DNA from: Pseudanabaena sp. FACHB-1998
Lineage (GTDB): Bacteria > Cyanobacteriota > Cyanobacteriia > Pseudanabaenales > Pseudanabaenaceae
Assembly: GCF_014696355.1 (NCBI RefSeq)
Contig: NZ_JACJQA010000031.1
Span: 62,001-126,000, forward strand
Length of the DNA stretch: 64,000 nucleotides
Direction of reading: 5' to 3'
Part shown: positions 23,999 through 32,063 of the stretch, piece by piece
How the letters are laid out: each line of letters starts with the position of its first letter
Numbering within the stretch: position 1 is the stretch's first letter
Notes under the pieces: model-generated
Seen by the model: only the letters and a program-made list of their open reading frames with translations
Told to the model about the DNA's origin: nothing
Database searches by the model: none
Program-made: the position numbers and the translations under genes

Positions 23999-25379
23999 CA
24001 AATATTTCCGCAGGGTCAGCAGATTGAACTTTGCGGAGAGAAATCGCTCCTGAAATCACACACATAACGATCGTTAAAATCATCACAGGTATAGCCTTAT
24101 CCCAGATATATAGCGGCAGTAAGGTCGCATTTTTGGTGAGATTGTATAAACCAAAGGAAATGCCTAATCCGGGAATAAAACCCAGAATTGACAATACAAA
24201 GGATTCCTGAATTACGATTTGAGCAAGGTAAAAATTGCCATAGCCCATCGCTTTTAGGGTCGCGTATTCGGCAAGGTGATCGGAAACATCGGTATAGAGA
24301 ATTTGATAGACGATAACAATGCCAACAATAAAGCCCATTACCGTACCAAGGCTAAAGATAAAGCCGATCGCCGTACTTTTTTGCCAGTAGCCTTTTTCAA
24401 AATTGACATAGCCTTGGGCTGTCAAAATTCGCGTATCGTCGATCGCCGCATCTTCAGTTTTTTGGAGATCGGCAACGGTTAACTCAGATTTGGCAATAGT
24501 TACCTTATCTTTATTCTCTTCCAAAGTTAATTTGCCATCAGCACCGATGCGCTCTTGAAATAGCCCTTTAACTCGCTTACCATCTGGCACTAATTTCTCT
24601 CGGGGTAATACCACACTATCCCCCGGTTGAGAGCGAATAAATTCCAGCATAACCTCGTAAGCAGAAGCATTAGGTTGCAAATTGATTAAACCGACATTGA
24701 TTAATCCTGAACGTCGATTATCAAAAATTCTTAAAAAGTTAGTATCGCTAGTAATCGTTGCCCCGTCAGCCGCAAAGGAAGCTCCTAATTCAAATAGTCC
24801 CCCAATCGAAATCTTGCGATTAGCCACTTCGCGGTTAACTTGGTTATTACAGGCAAAAGCTTCGTCATTAAACTTTGCCTTGAGCGCCAAAGTGCCACAT
24901 TCGCCAACAATAGGACCGAATTCAGCACGGGAAGCACGATCAAATAAAACTACATCTTGTTTTTTGACATTGTTAATATTTAGCGCGGCTCCTGGCATTT
25001 TAAAAATAGAAGCATCAGGATTTGCTCCTAACACCAAAATGTTGCGAGTTTGTCCAGCAGGATCTTCTTGGATTTTCCAAGCCGCGATGCCAATATAAAG
25101 AGGGTTAACCGAAGACACTCCTTTTAATCCGCTGGCTTGATAGAGACGGCGTTGAGAGAAATTTCGCATCCCCACAAGGTTGGTTGACTGCGGACTAATA
25201 ATTACCAGATCGCCTATTAGGTTTCCCTGCAAGCGCACAGCGCTAGTAAACAGGGCATCACGAAACCCTAATTGCAAGAACATTAAAACTACAGCAAAAG
25301 TAATACCTGCGATCGCCACTAATAATCGGCTTTTCTCGTAGGTAAGCTGTAACCATGCAAGTGGTACGGCAAAAATCAT
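23994..25379 (-). CDS. devC: DevC-type ABC transporter permease
   Basis: Inner-membrane permease of a MacB/DevC-like exporter, 461 residues. An N-terminal helix (MIFAVPLAWLQLTYEKSRLL, then a segment ending near residue 38) precedes a large periplasmic domain, and three C-terminal helices (about 345-460) carry the FtsX-type pattern with YATLKAMGYGNFYL. Such permeases join a DevB membrane-fusion protein and a DevA ATPase to export glycolipids or proteins through TolC. At 461 residues it seems longer than usual for DevC, with extra sequence around 255-335. It follows devB with a hairpin (25424-25456) between; no devA is present here. Confidence 0.82.
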   Translation of the reverse strand: MIFAVPLAWLQLTYEKSRLLVAIAGITFAVVLMFLQLGFRDALFTSAVRLQGNLIGDLVIISPQSTNLVGMRNFSQRRLYQASGLKGVSSVNPLYIGIAAWKIQEDPAGQTRNILVLGANPDASIFKMPGAALNINNVKKQDVVLFDRASRAEFGPIVGECGTLALKAKFNDEAFACNNQVNREVANRKISIGGLFELGASFAADGATITSDTNFLRIFDNRRSGLINVGLINLQPNASAYEVMLEFIRSQPGDSVVLPREKLVPDGKRVKGLFQERIGADGKLTLEENKDKVTIAKSELTVADLQKTEDAAIDDTRILTAQGYVNFEKGYWQKSTAIGFIFSLGTVMGFIVGIVIVYQILYTDVSDHLAEYATLKAMGYGNFYLAQIVIQESFVLSILGFIPGLGISFGLYNLTKNATLLPLYIWDKAIPVMILTIVMCVISGAISLRKVQSADPAEIFG

Positions 25380-25423
25380 ATTTTAAAAGCCAAATTCTCG
25401 AAGTAGAAATAAATAGGTTTTTT

Positions 25424-25456
25424 AAAACTAAAAATGGCTACGCCATTTTTAGTTTT
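25424..25456 (-). repeat. GC-TAC-GC hairpin between devB and devC
   Basis: Perfect 15-nt arms around TAC (25439-25441) in the 114-bp gap between devB and devC. Confidence 0.8.
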
Positions 25457-25493
25457 GGTACTAAGCTCTTTTTTTAAAGAGCTTGCTGGAGGA

Positions 25494-26756
25494 TTAAGTT
25501 TCAACTTTGACTCTGACTTGAAGATTGGTTAGCCCTGAGACTTTCTTGCTATCGTCTAGCTTAATCTTGACTTCGATAATCCGTACATCTGTCTTAGCCG
25601 CAGGATCAGTTCCTAGTACATCATTTTTAGCAATTTTTAAGCCAATACTATCGACTTTGCCCGTAATTTCACCTTCAAAGGCTTCACTCTCAATGTTAGC
25701 TTTTTGACCAACCTTGATTTTGCCAATATCGGTCTCATAGATTTCAGCAACCACATACATCTGGCTGGTATTACCGAGATCAATCACTCCATCGGCTTGG
25801 CTGACAACTTCACCAGTTTTAGAATTGATCTTCAGTACTTGTCCATCAATAGGGGCACGGACTTGAGCAAGATCTAAATCAACTTCGGCTCTTTTAACAT
25901 TGACGATCGCTGTTTGTAACTGAGCTTCGGCGAACTGGATATCCGTGGGACGCACTTCTTGGACACTACTGAGTAGCCCCTGTGATTGTCGCAGTTGAAA
26001 CTGAGCTTGCTGAATTTGCTGCTGAGCTTGGAAAAACTGTCCTTGTAAAGTTTCCACCTTGATCCGATAGCTATCCAGAACAGTTTGCGAGACTGCACCT
26101 TCTTTAAAGACTTGTAAAAATCGATTGTAATCCCGACCCGCAATTTCTAATTCGGCACGAATTCTATTAGCATTAGCTTCTAAGGATTTGATATTCGCCG
26201 CCGCCGACAGTACATTACCCTCTTGGGCAATGATATCGCCACTCTTTGCACCTGCTCTTACCTTCGCCAGATTACGCTCACTTTCTTGAGCTTGACTCTG
26301 AGCTTGGAGTAGCGCCGCCACTGAGCGATCGTAACTGTCAAGAATCGCAATGACCTGACCACGTTTCACGATATCGCCTTCCTTGACCATCAATTTCACA
26401 ATCCGAGATGTGCCAAGTGCAGATGGCGAGGCAACTTTAATTACCTCTCCCTGTGGCTCCAAACGACCTAAGGCACTAATTGCTTTGGGCTGATCTTTGG
26501 CAGGGCTGCTAGTAGTTGGGGTTGCGACTGGTTGTGGTTGATTATTGCGACCCAGTACTAACCATGTACTTACGCCTAGGGCAGCACAAGCAATTACGAT
26601 TAAAGGAATTAATAGTTTATTAGACCGCTTTGGTTCGATGGCATTCTTCATGGTGCTAGTAGTGCTGCTGGCAGCAATTCTTTGTGTATCTCCAGATATA
26701 TTACTGATTTCTGTAGACGTTTCTACCTGTTTGTCCGCCTGTTCATCTACCTGCAT
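25494..26756 (-). CDS. devB: DevB-type membrane fusion protein (HlyD family)
   Basis: Periplasmic adaptor of an ABC exporter, 420 residues. A cytoplasmic N-terminus of about 48 residues precedes one membrane helix (LLIPLIVIACAALGVSTWLV). The DevB signature AISALGRLEPQGEVIKV follows, then a biotinyl-lipoyl half-motif (VKEGDIVKRGQVIAILDS), a long coiled-coil hairpin (about 150-275, Gln/Ala-rich), and the returning lipoyl/barrel part (VRAPIDGQVLKINSKTGEVV). It would bridge DevC to a TolC-like outer-membrane channel. AGAGG precedes the ATG. It is the first gene of the devB-devC pair. Confidence 0.9.
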   Translation of the reverse strand: MQVDEQADKQVETSTEISNISGDTQRIAASSTTSTMKNAIEPKRSNKLLIPLIVIACAALGVSTWLVLGRNNQPQPVATPTTSSPAKDQPKAISALGRLEPQGEVIKVASPSALGTSRIVKLMVKEGDIVKRGQVIAILDSYDRSVAALLQAQSQAQESERNLAKVRAGAKSGDIIAQEGNVLSAAANIKSLEANANRIRAELEIAGRDYNRFLQVFKEGAVSQTVLDSYRIKVETLQGQFFQAQQQIQQAQFQLRQSQGLLSSVQEVRPTDIQFAEAQLQTAIVNVKRAEVDLDLAQVRAPIDGQVLKINSKTGEVVSQADGVIDLGNTSQMYVVAEIYETDIGKIKVGQKANIESEAFEGEITGKVDSIGLKIAKNDVLGTDPAAKTDVRIIEVKIKLDDSKKVSGLTNLQVRVKVET

Positions 26757-26874
26757 ATGCTTTTTGCCTCTTTTTAGCCTCTATAGGTTTAAAAATCTCA
26801 TCGAGAAATTAGCCACAATTTTACTAAGCTATATCACCTTGCCCGTAAAGGAGACATCCTACATCAGCGTTAGC

Positions 26875-26915
26875 AAAAAGAGAAAGGATGTACAAGGTAC
26901 ATCCTTTCTCTTTTT
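26875..26915 (-). terminator. argJ terminator
   Basis: Perfect 19-nt arms around AAG (26894-26896), A/T-rich at the base, giving a U-run on the argJ transcript. The argJ stop (complement of 26915-26917) touches its outer edge. Confidence 0.8.
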
Positions 26916-28126
26916 TATGTAGTGTATTCGGCGTTAATTTTGACATAGTCATAGCTCAGGTCACAACCCCACGCAGTACCACTACCAGATCCATCACCCA
27001 CGCCGACATTAATAATTACGGTGTCAGTTTTGAGATAGTCACTAGCGGCTTGGCGATCGTATTCCTGTGGAGTACCATCCTTCATCATCACAAAGTCGCC
27101 CAGTTGAATATTTAACAAATCTTGATTGAAATCTATGCCCGATCGCCCTGCGGCGGCAGCGATTCTTCCCCAGTTCGGATCATTGCCAAATACGGCGGAT
27201 TTGACGAGGGATGAGCCGACAATGGTTTTAGCGATTTGGCGGGCGGCTTCCACACTAGAAGCTCCTGAAACATTCACCTCGATCATGCAGGTTGCGCCTT
27301 CACCATCACGGGCGATCGCCTTAGCTAAACTCATGCAGACTTCTTGGAGCATCACCTGTAATTTTTGCGCCGCAGCAGAATTTTCATCGGTCACAGTTAC
27401 GCCTGCTTGACCATTGCACAGCGCTAAAACCATGTCATTAGTGCTGGTGTCACCATCGACGGTAACTTGGTTAAAACTGGCATCGATTGAGCTAGATAAC
27501 ATTTTTTGCCAGAGCTTCGGCTCTACCCCAGCATCACAGGTGACGAAACCAAGCATGGTCGCCATATTTGGATGGATCATGCCTGAGCCTTTGCAAATCC
27601 CACCAATTCTGACAGGCTTACCATCAATTTCTGTTTCAAGGGCAATACTTTTCGGCACAGTGTCAGTGGTCATGATTGATTTGGAGGCAGCTTCGCCACC
27701 ATCGGGAGAAATCAAGGGCGCAATTTTGGCAATCCCTGCACGCATCTTATCCATGAGCAACTGCTTACCAATCACTCCCGTAGAGGCAACTAAAACCCCA
27801 TCGACCGTATTTAAAGCCTTTTGGACAAGTTCGGCACACTCCACCGCATTGCGCCAACCCTCTGCGCCAGTACTGGCATTAGCTTGTCCTGCATTACACA
27901 AAATTGCGCTAACGGAGCCACCTTTGGCTAAGACTTCGCGGTTAAAGTCCACACAGGCGGCGCGAACACAGGACTTCGTAAATACACCTGCGGCGATCGC
28001 AGGGACATCGGATGCAATCAAAGTCAAGTCAGGAGCGCCCGATGGTTTTAGTCCTGCGGTGATACCTGTGGCTTTGTAGCCTTTTGCTGCGGTCACGCCG
28101 CCTGTGATTACTTGCCAATCTGCCAT
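26915..28126 (-). CDS. argJ: Bifunctional ornithine acetyltransferase/N-acetylglutamate synthase
   Basis: Arginine biosynthesis enzyme that recycles the acetyl group from N-acetylornithine to glutamate; bifunctional forms also use acetyl-CoA. The product has 403 residues. The self-cleavage site is clear in KGSGMIHPNMATMLGF, where cleavage before the Thr of ATML creates the alpha and beta chains and the Thr nucleophile. Other conserved text: CNAGQANASTG, ASTGVIG, DGDTSTNDM and GNDPNWGRIAAAAGRSG. It ends on a strong terminator hairpin. Confidence 0.96.
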   Translation of the reverse strand: MADWQVITGGVTAAKGYKATGITAGLKPSGAPDLTLIASDVPAIAAGVFTKSCVRAACVDFNREVLAKGGSVSAILCNAGQANASTGAEGWRNAVECAELVQKALNTVDGVLVASTGVIGKQLLMDKMRAGIAKIAPLISPDGGEAASKSIMTTDTVPKSIALETEIDGKPVRIGGICKGSGMIHPNMATMLGFVTCDAGVEPKLWQKMLSSSIDASFNQVTVDGDTSTNDMVLALCNGQAGVTVTDENSAAAQKLQVMLQEVCMSLAKAIARDGEGATCMIEVNVSGASSVEAARQIAKTIVGSSLVKSAVFGNDPNWGRIAAAAGRSGIDFNQDLLNIQLGDFVMMKDGTPQEYDRQAASDYLKTDTVIINVGVGDGSGSGTAWGCDLSYDYVKINAEYTT

Positions 28127-28199
28127 GATTTTTAAAATTTCCTCTGGATATTTTTTATTTTTTATTTAGATTAGGAGGTGAGATTTGTCCGCACTATAT

Positions 28200-28673
28200 C
28201 TAAATTCCTGTAAGCTTGGCGATCGCCCCTTCTAACGAGCTTGGTAGCGATCGTAACAACTTACGTTTCTCAAAATCTACAGGTACAAGGGTAACCACTG
28301 CTGTTACACATAGATCTGTTTCCGTGCGAATTTGATATTCCCAATTGAGACGTACTTTGTCTGGCACTAACTTAGTCATCACTAAGACATCATCTCCCAT
28401 CCTTGCGGAACGGTGGTAGCGCAGAGACATCTCGGCTACAGGCAAATCCACACCTGCGGAAACTAACTCTTCAAAGTTCATCCCGACTGATCGCATACAT
28501 TCCACTCTAGCGGCTTCCATCCAAGTTAGATAAGTGCCATGCCAAACTACGCCTGAGTAGTCGGTATGGTGAGGATAGACATGGACGGGATAGTTAAACC
28601 AACCTTGAGTACTGCTGCTTGGCTCAAACTGGGTAATTTCACTAGTTAGGGTATTAGAAGATAAATTTGCCAT
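28200..28673 (-). CDS. Acyl-CoA thioesterase, 4HBT family (DHNA-CoA hydrolase candidate)
   Basis: Hotdog-fold thioesterase, 157 residues. The signature VYPHHTDYSGVVWHGTYLTW plus MEAARVE is visible, with the catalytic Asp in HTDYSG typical of 4-hydroxybenzoyl-CoA-type thioesterases. The closest cyanobacterial relatives I know include the 1,4-dihydroxy-2-naphthoyl-CoA hydrolase of phylloquinone synthesis, so that function is a good candidate but not proven. About 20 residues before the core vary in this family. It lies 73 bp upstream of argJ on the same strand. Confidence 0.82.
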   Translation of the reverse strand: MANLSSNTLTSEITQFEPSSSTQGWFNYPVHVYPHHTDYSGVVWHGTYLTWMEAARVECMRSVGMNFEELVSAGVDLPVAEMSLRYHRSARMGDDVLVMTKLVPDKVRLNWEYQIRTETDLCVTAVVTLVPVDFEKRKLLRSLPSSLEGAIAKLTGI

Positions 28674-28734
28674 GATGATCGTACCTAAAGGAATTTTTAA
28701 AATTTACTTCTTACATTGGGATGCGAGGTTGCTC

Positions 28735-28800
28735 TCATCCTAGCCACTCCCCAGTGAGTAAGGAGTGAGGCGCGGCAAAGCCAAGCACCACTCCCTATTC
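28735..28800. repeat. Imperfect hairpin remnant
   Basis: A worn palindrome (CACTCCCCAGTGAGTAAGGAGTG, then GGCGCGGCAAAGCC) in the gap between the thioesterase and DUF3110 genes; arms no longer match well. Confidence 0.4.
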
Positions 28801-28805
28801 ATGGG

Positions 28806-29186
28806 TTATAGTAAATTTTCTAGACGACGGCGCATCATGGCAATTACGGGATCTTCGACTGGTATTTCGTCTTCTGGTTCGGTTAGTTCTTGATGATCCT
28901 TAGACCAATCCGTTTTATCAACATTTTTTTCGGGCGGAACCAGCAAGGCATCGGTGGGGACAATGTTTAAGTCATAATTTGACTCTTGACAAAATTCTTC
29001 TAAATCTTCGCTGTTAATGCTTTCCACCGTTGGCGATAAAAAATCCTGTGCTTCTAGTAATCCAGCATAACGGATGGCATCATCCTCCTGCTCGAAAGCA
29101 ACCACAATATTGTTGCCTTCAATTTCTAGGGTGTAGATACCTTCGTTATCGGTGTTAGCGTTAAACAGCAATACCCAAACTTGCAT
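28806..29186 (-). CDS. DUF3110 domain protein
   Basis: Small soluble protein, 126 residues, of the DUF3110 family, found mainly in cyanobacteria and plastid-bearing organisms. The core is MQVWVLLFNANTDNEGIYTL, an EQEDDAIRYAGLLEAQDF helix and CQESNYDLNIVPTDALLVPP. The last 30 residues are acidic and end in MMRRRLENLL. Function unknown; it may sit in photosynthesis or plastid-like housekeeping. It marks the last conserved cyanobacterial gene before the AT-rich insert at 29.3-32.0 kb. Confidence 0.85.
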   Translation of the reverse strand: MQVWVLLFNANTDNEGIYTLEIEGNNIVVAFEQEDDAIRYAGLLEAQDFLSPTVESINSEDLEEFCQESNYDLNIVPTDALLVPPEKNVDKTDWSKDHQELTEPEDEIPVEDPVIAMMRRRLENLL

Positions 29187-29234
29187 AGAAAAAACTCGAC
29201 CGTTAGAAAAGCTTTAATATTGTATAACAATCCT

Positions 29235-29285
29235 AAATGGTTTGAGAGAGTGCGTCCCTGTGGGACGCACTCTCTCAAACCATTT
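29235..29285. repeat. Long hairpin at the edge of the AT-rich insert
   Basis: Perfect 24-nt arms around TGT (29259-29261). Arms are G/A-rich on one side (TTTGAGAGAGTGCGTCCC). It separates rnhC from DUF3110. Confidence 0.85.
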
Positions 29286-29416
29286 ATACCAATTTGTAAT
29301 AGTGTCGTCACTTACTCTATTTTTATTTTTTATAAAAGTTTTATTTATTCTTCAAGATTTGCTTGCAATGAAATCTTACTTTGAGGCTTTTTCATGTCTA
29401 TCTATAGTAATTGAAA

Positions 29417-30355
29417 TCAAGCAAGTACTTCTTTTGTCGTTTTAAAATGAAGTTTCACCATCTTCTTTAAAATTTCATTGCCGTTCTTTTCAACCAATAG
29501 CCTTGCTACTTTAATTACTTCTTGAGAAGCCCCTTTTGGAAGATTTATTTCATATTGTTTTCCCAGCTTATCAAGCTTATTGATAAATCTTTCTCTCGCC
29601 AAAATAGAAGCGGCTGCAACAGCTACATTACTTTCAGCACGATGGGCTTGAATAATTTGTATTTTTTTGCCTTGTGCCTGTAGTTTTTCAAGTAGCAGAC
29701 TCTCATCAGCAAATTGATCTACAATTGCTGTCTGGCATTCAACTTTAGATAAAATTTCTTCTATTGCTTTAGCGTGTGCCCAAGCTAATAAATCATTAAG
29801 TGATTTTTTCTCATTCTCAAGTTTTGAATATATCTGATTATATCGTTCGGCCGATATTTCTAAGACTATGAACTTATCTTTACAAATATATCTAATCCGT
29901 TTAGCAATTTCTAAGATTTTTGTGTCGCTGATGGATTTACTATCTTTTACTCCAAGATCAAAAAGTTTTTGTGAAATAAATTCATCTACATATACACAAG
30001 CAATAACTAAAGAGCCAAAATAGTCTCCCTTACCTGATTCATCACTACCAATAACAGGCAATATAACTGCATCAAAACTATTTGGTTTTACTGTTTGAGG
30101 TAAATCCCTAGTTTGATTGCCATTTAGATGTTTTATCAAGACTGAATTTTCGCTATTATCGAGTTGAGAAAAGTCAATTTTTACTTTGCCTTGATTATTT
30201 TGATAGACCCTAATAATACCTGACCACCCTAATTTACTAATAGAAAACTGTAAACCATAATTGATTTGCTTGTAGTCAGAAACTACAAAATCATTACTTA
30301 GAATTAAATGACGAAGATTTTCATATTCTTGAATTGCTTTACTAATGTCATTCAT
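29417..30355 (-). CDS. rnhC: Ribonuclease HIII linked to RnlAB
   Basis: RNase HIII, 312 residues, which cuts the RNA strand of RNA-DNA hybrids. Residues 1-90 fit the N-terminal substrate-binding domain (DUF3378, TBP-like fold). The catalytic domain keeps its acidic residues: Asp105 and Glu106 in GSDESGKGDYFG, Asp213 in IVDQFAD and Glu241 in HRAESNVAVAAASILAR. It is third in the rnlA-rnlB-rnhC series, 42 bp after rnlB, same strand, same AT-rich composition. In E. coli a chromosomal RNase H stimulates the RnlA toxin; here a dedicated RNase H may do this. An alternative is a passenger housekeeping gene. No clear ribosome-binding site is visible. Confidence 0.93.
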   Translation of the reverse strand: MNDISKAIQEYENLRHLILSNDFVVSDYKQINYGLQFSISKLGWSGIIRVYQNNQGKVKIDFSQLDNSENSVLIKHLNGNQTRDLPQTVKPNSFDAVILPVIGSDESGKGDYFGSLVIACVYVDEFISQKLFDLGVKDSKSISDTKILEIAKRIRYICKDKFIVLEISAERYNQIYSKLENEKKSLNDLLAWAHAKAIEEILSKVECQTAIVDQFADESLLLEKLQAQGKKIQIIQAHRAESNVAVAAASILARERFINKLDKLGKQYEINLPKGASQEVIKVARLLVEKNGNEILKKMVKLHFKTTKEVLA

Positions 30356-30397
30356 AATTTAAATTTGATTTAGTTAAATTGCTTTAGTTCATGATAT

Positions 30398-30766
30398 TCA
30401 GTTGTAAATTAAATTAAATTTTTCCTCATCTAATAAAATGGTGCTGTTGTCTAATATAGATTTATGAGATTTATAAAACTCTCTAGTTTTCTTAATAAAA
30501 GATGCTTCTAAACTAGAGTATCCAATAACTTTCATTGATCGTCTGTCGATCTTTGCCTTGTTTACACGTGCTTCAACAAAACGATTTGAGCTATTACCAT
30601 TAGAAAGCAATAAATCAAAGATAATTTTCCCGCTAAAGTCTAACTTGCCCAAATCTTTTTCTATAGTGGGCAAATAAGAAATAGGGTTCATATACGTCAT
30701 AGAAAAAACTATTATCGTATGATTTGAGAACCTTTCAATTTCATATAGTTGTTTAGCATCGATCAT
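30398..30766 (-). CDS. rnlB: RnlB-family antitoxin
   Basis: Predicted protein antitoxin, 122 residues, about the same size as E. coli RnlB. The recognisable core is GKIIFDLLLSNGNSSNRF (residues 46-63), which I associate with RnlB-family antitoxins, followed by RRSMKVIGYSSLEASFIKK. It should bind and block the neighbouring RnlA-type HEPN ribonuclease. It begins 11 bp after the rnlA stop, and that gap (TTGGAATAAAA) supplies the only ribosome-binding signal, so translational coupling to rnlA is likely. This toxin-first order fits the known rnlA-rnlB arrangement. Identification rests on motif memory plus context. Confidence 0.85.
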   Translation of the reverse strand: MIDAKQLYEIERFSNHTIIVFSMTYMNPISYLPTIEKDLGKLDFSGKIIFDLLLSNGNSSNRFVEARVNKAKIDRRSMKVIGYSSLEASFIKKTREFYKSHKSILDNSTILLDEEKFNLIYN

Positions 30767-30777
30767 TTTTATTCCAA

Positions 30778-31881
30778 TTAAATTAATTGACTGTAAGCCC
30801 TATCGATTATCCTTATAACTTTCTCAATGATTTGACTTGCTTGATTTTGTGTTGGGATAAATCTACTAGCATCGGAAAAATCGTTCATATGAAAAAGCTC
30901 ATGTCGTTGTTCTTTAAAGTAGGTATAGCAAACTTCCAATGCATCGCAGACTTTATCGTTGCCAATTTCATTTCTAAAATCAGGTTTTACTAAATAAGAG
31001 TTTTGCCTATTATCTATATAAAATATTCCTCCAAACGAGTTATTGTTTTCTCCTTCAATAGAATACCCAGCGTCAAACAATAATTTTCTCATAACTCCTT
31101 CAAGCGCTCTCAAAGATGGAAAAACATAACAACTATAGTCTGGCAAAGGAAGCGAAATATCTTTTAAAGTCCAGCTTGTACGGAGCATTTTAAGTATTCC
31201 ATCAGCTAATTGGGTATAAGCATTTGGCAATAAAGATTTCAGTTCGGCTTCAACATTATCTTTATTTATTTCAGGGATATTAGCATCTTCTTCTCCCTTA
31301 CTTACAATATCTACAAAACCGTCTAGATCTGTATATTGAGAAAGGAAATAAGTTGCTTGATCGTATCCATATAGAGGCTTACCTTGAATTACCAAAGTGT
31401 TAGTAGTCTTGAAGTAAGTTATGGTTAAAGAATCATTATATTGGCTGGTTAATCTTATAGCTTTTTTAATTGCGTCTTCTGGGATGTGGCTTATTGAAAT
31501 TGGTGTTATTTCCAAATCCTCATTTTTAAGTTCTTGAAAAAACTCAATCATTGTATCAAAAGTCACTTTGTCTATATTTTTTACTGTGACAACAACTGAC
31601 TTTCTATCATCATTAACCAAGTTGTTCTTAAGATAAACGGCTAGTAATTCTCCTTTGTCTGGATACTTGCCAAGTTTTGTATGAATGGTTGTAGTCCCAT
31701 TGGTAATAAAAATAAAATCAACTGTAACGGGGCAACCCTCATGTTGATATTTTATCCTGTGAGTAGACTTAGAAACCTCACTATATTGATGGCTGGGGAT
31801 ATTATTGATTTGGCAAAATTTTTCCAAGGACTCCTTGAGACGGGTTCTATCTAAGTTAAGTTCCTTAAAATCAGATGACAT
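30778..31881 (-). CDS. rnlA: RnlA-family HEPN ribonuclease toxin
   Basis: Predicted toxin, 367 residues, close to the 357 of E. coli RnlA (RNase LS). Family knowledge gives two TBP-like N-terminal domains and a C-terminal HEPN domain. The HEPN motif R-x4-H is seen as Arg326 to His331 (RHELFH), with the same five-residue step as Arg318/His323 in E. coli RnlA. Glu261 (RALEGVMRKLL) and Asp248 (PLPDYSCYVF) fit the other active-site acids. It cuts mRNA and, in E. coli, aborts phage T4 growth when RnlB is lost. First gene of a rnlA-rnlB-rnhC series; AGGA lies upstream of the ATG. Confidence 0.9.
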   Translation of the reverse strand: MSSDFKELNLDRTRLKESLEKFCQINNIPSHQYSEVSKSTHRIKYQHEGCPVTVDFIFITNGTTTIHTKLGKYPDKGELLAVYLKNNLVNDDRKSVVVTVKNIDKVTFDTMIEFFQELKNEDLEITPISISHIPEDAIKKAIRLTSQYNDSLTITYFKTTNTLVIQGKPLYGYDQATYFLSQYTDLDGFVDIVSKGEEDANIPEINKDNVEAELKSLLPNAYTQLADGILKMLRTSWTLKDISLPLPDYSCYVFPSLRALEGVMRKLLFDAGYSIEGENNNSFGGIFYIDNRQNSYLVKPDFRNEIGNDKVCDALEVCYTYFKEQRHELFHMNDFSDASRFIPTQNQASQIIEKVIRIIDRAYSQLI

Positions 31882-32063
31882 TGACTATTCCTAAAATAAA
31901 GATGTGTTTTATGTTTTTATTTTACTTATTCTAAGTTTATATAGTAAAAAATCTGCAAGAATTATCAAAATAAAAATTTAACATTTATGTCTCAAGTGTA
32001 TTAACGCAAAAAATGTCTATGTCATTTTGTACCTGAATAATAATCTAAGGAGAAAATATCGCT
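31882..32063. promoter_or_regulatory. AT-rich divergent spacer upstream of rnlA
   Basis: 182 bp between rnlA and the acetyltransferase gene. Very AT-rich; TATATAA-like text on the rnlA strand (complement of about 31937-31945) could be a -10 box. A short match, TCAAGTGTATTAACGC (31993-32008), resembles TCAAGTACATTAACGC near the MITE-like element at 3442-3457. No hairpin of the common class is present. Confidence 0.35.

Noticed and set aside
27414..28079. 221-codon frame opposite argJ
   Set aside because: Complete overlap with argJ, which has all family motifs. The antisense frame is long only because of the codon pattern of argJ.
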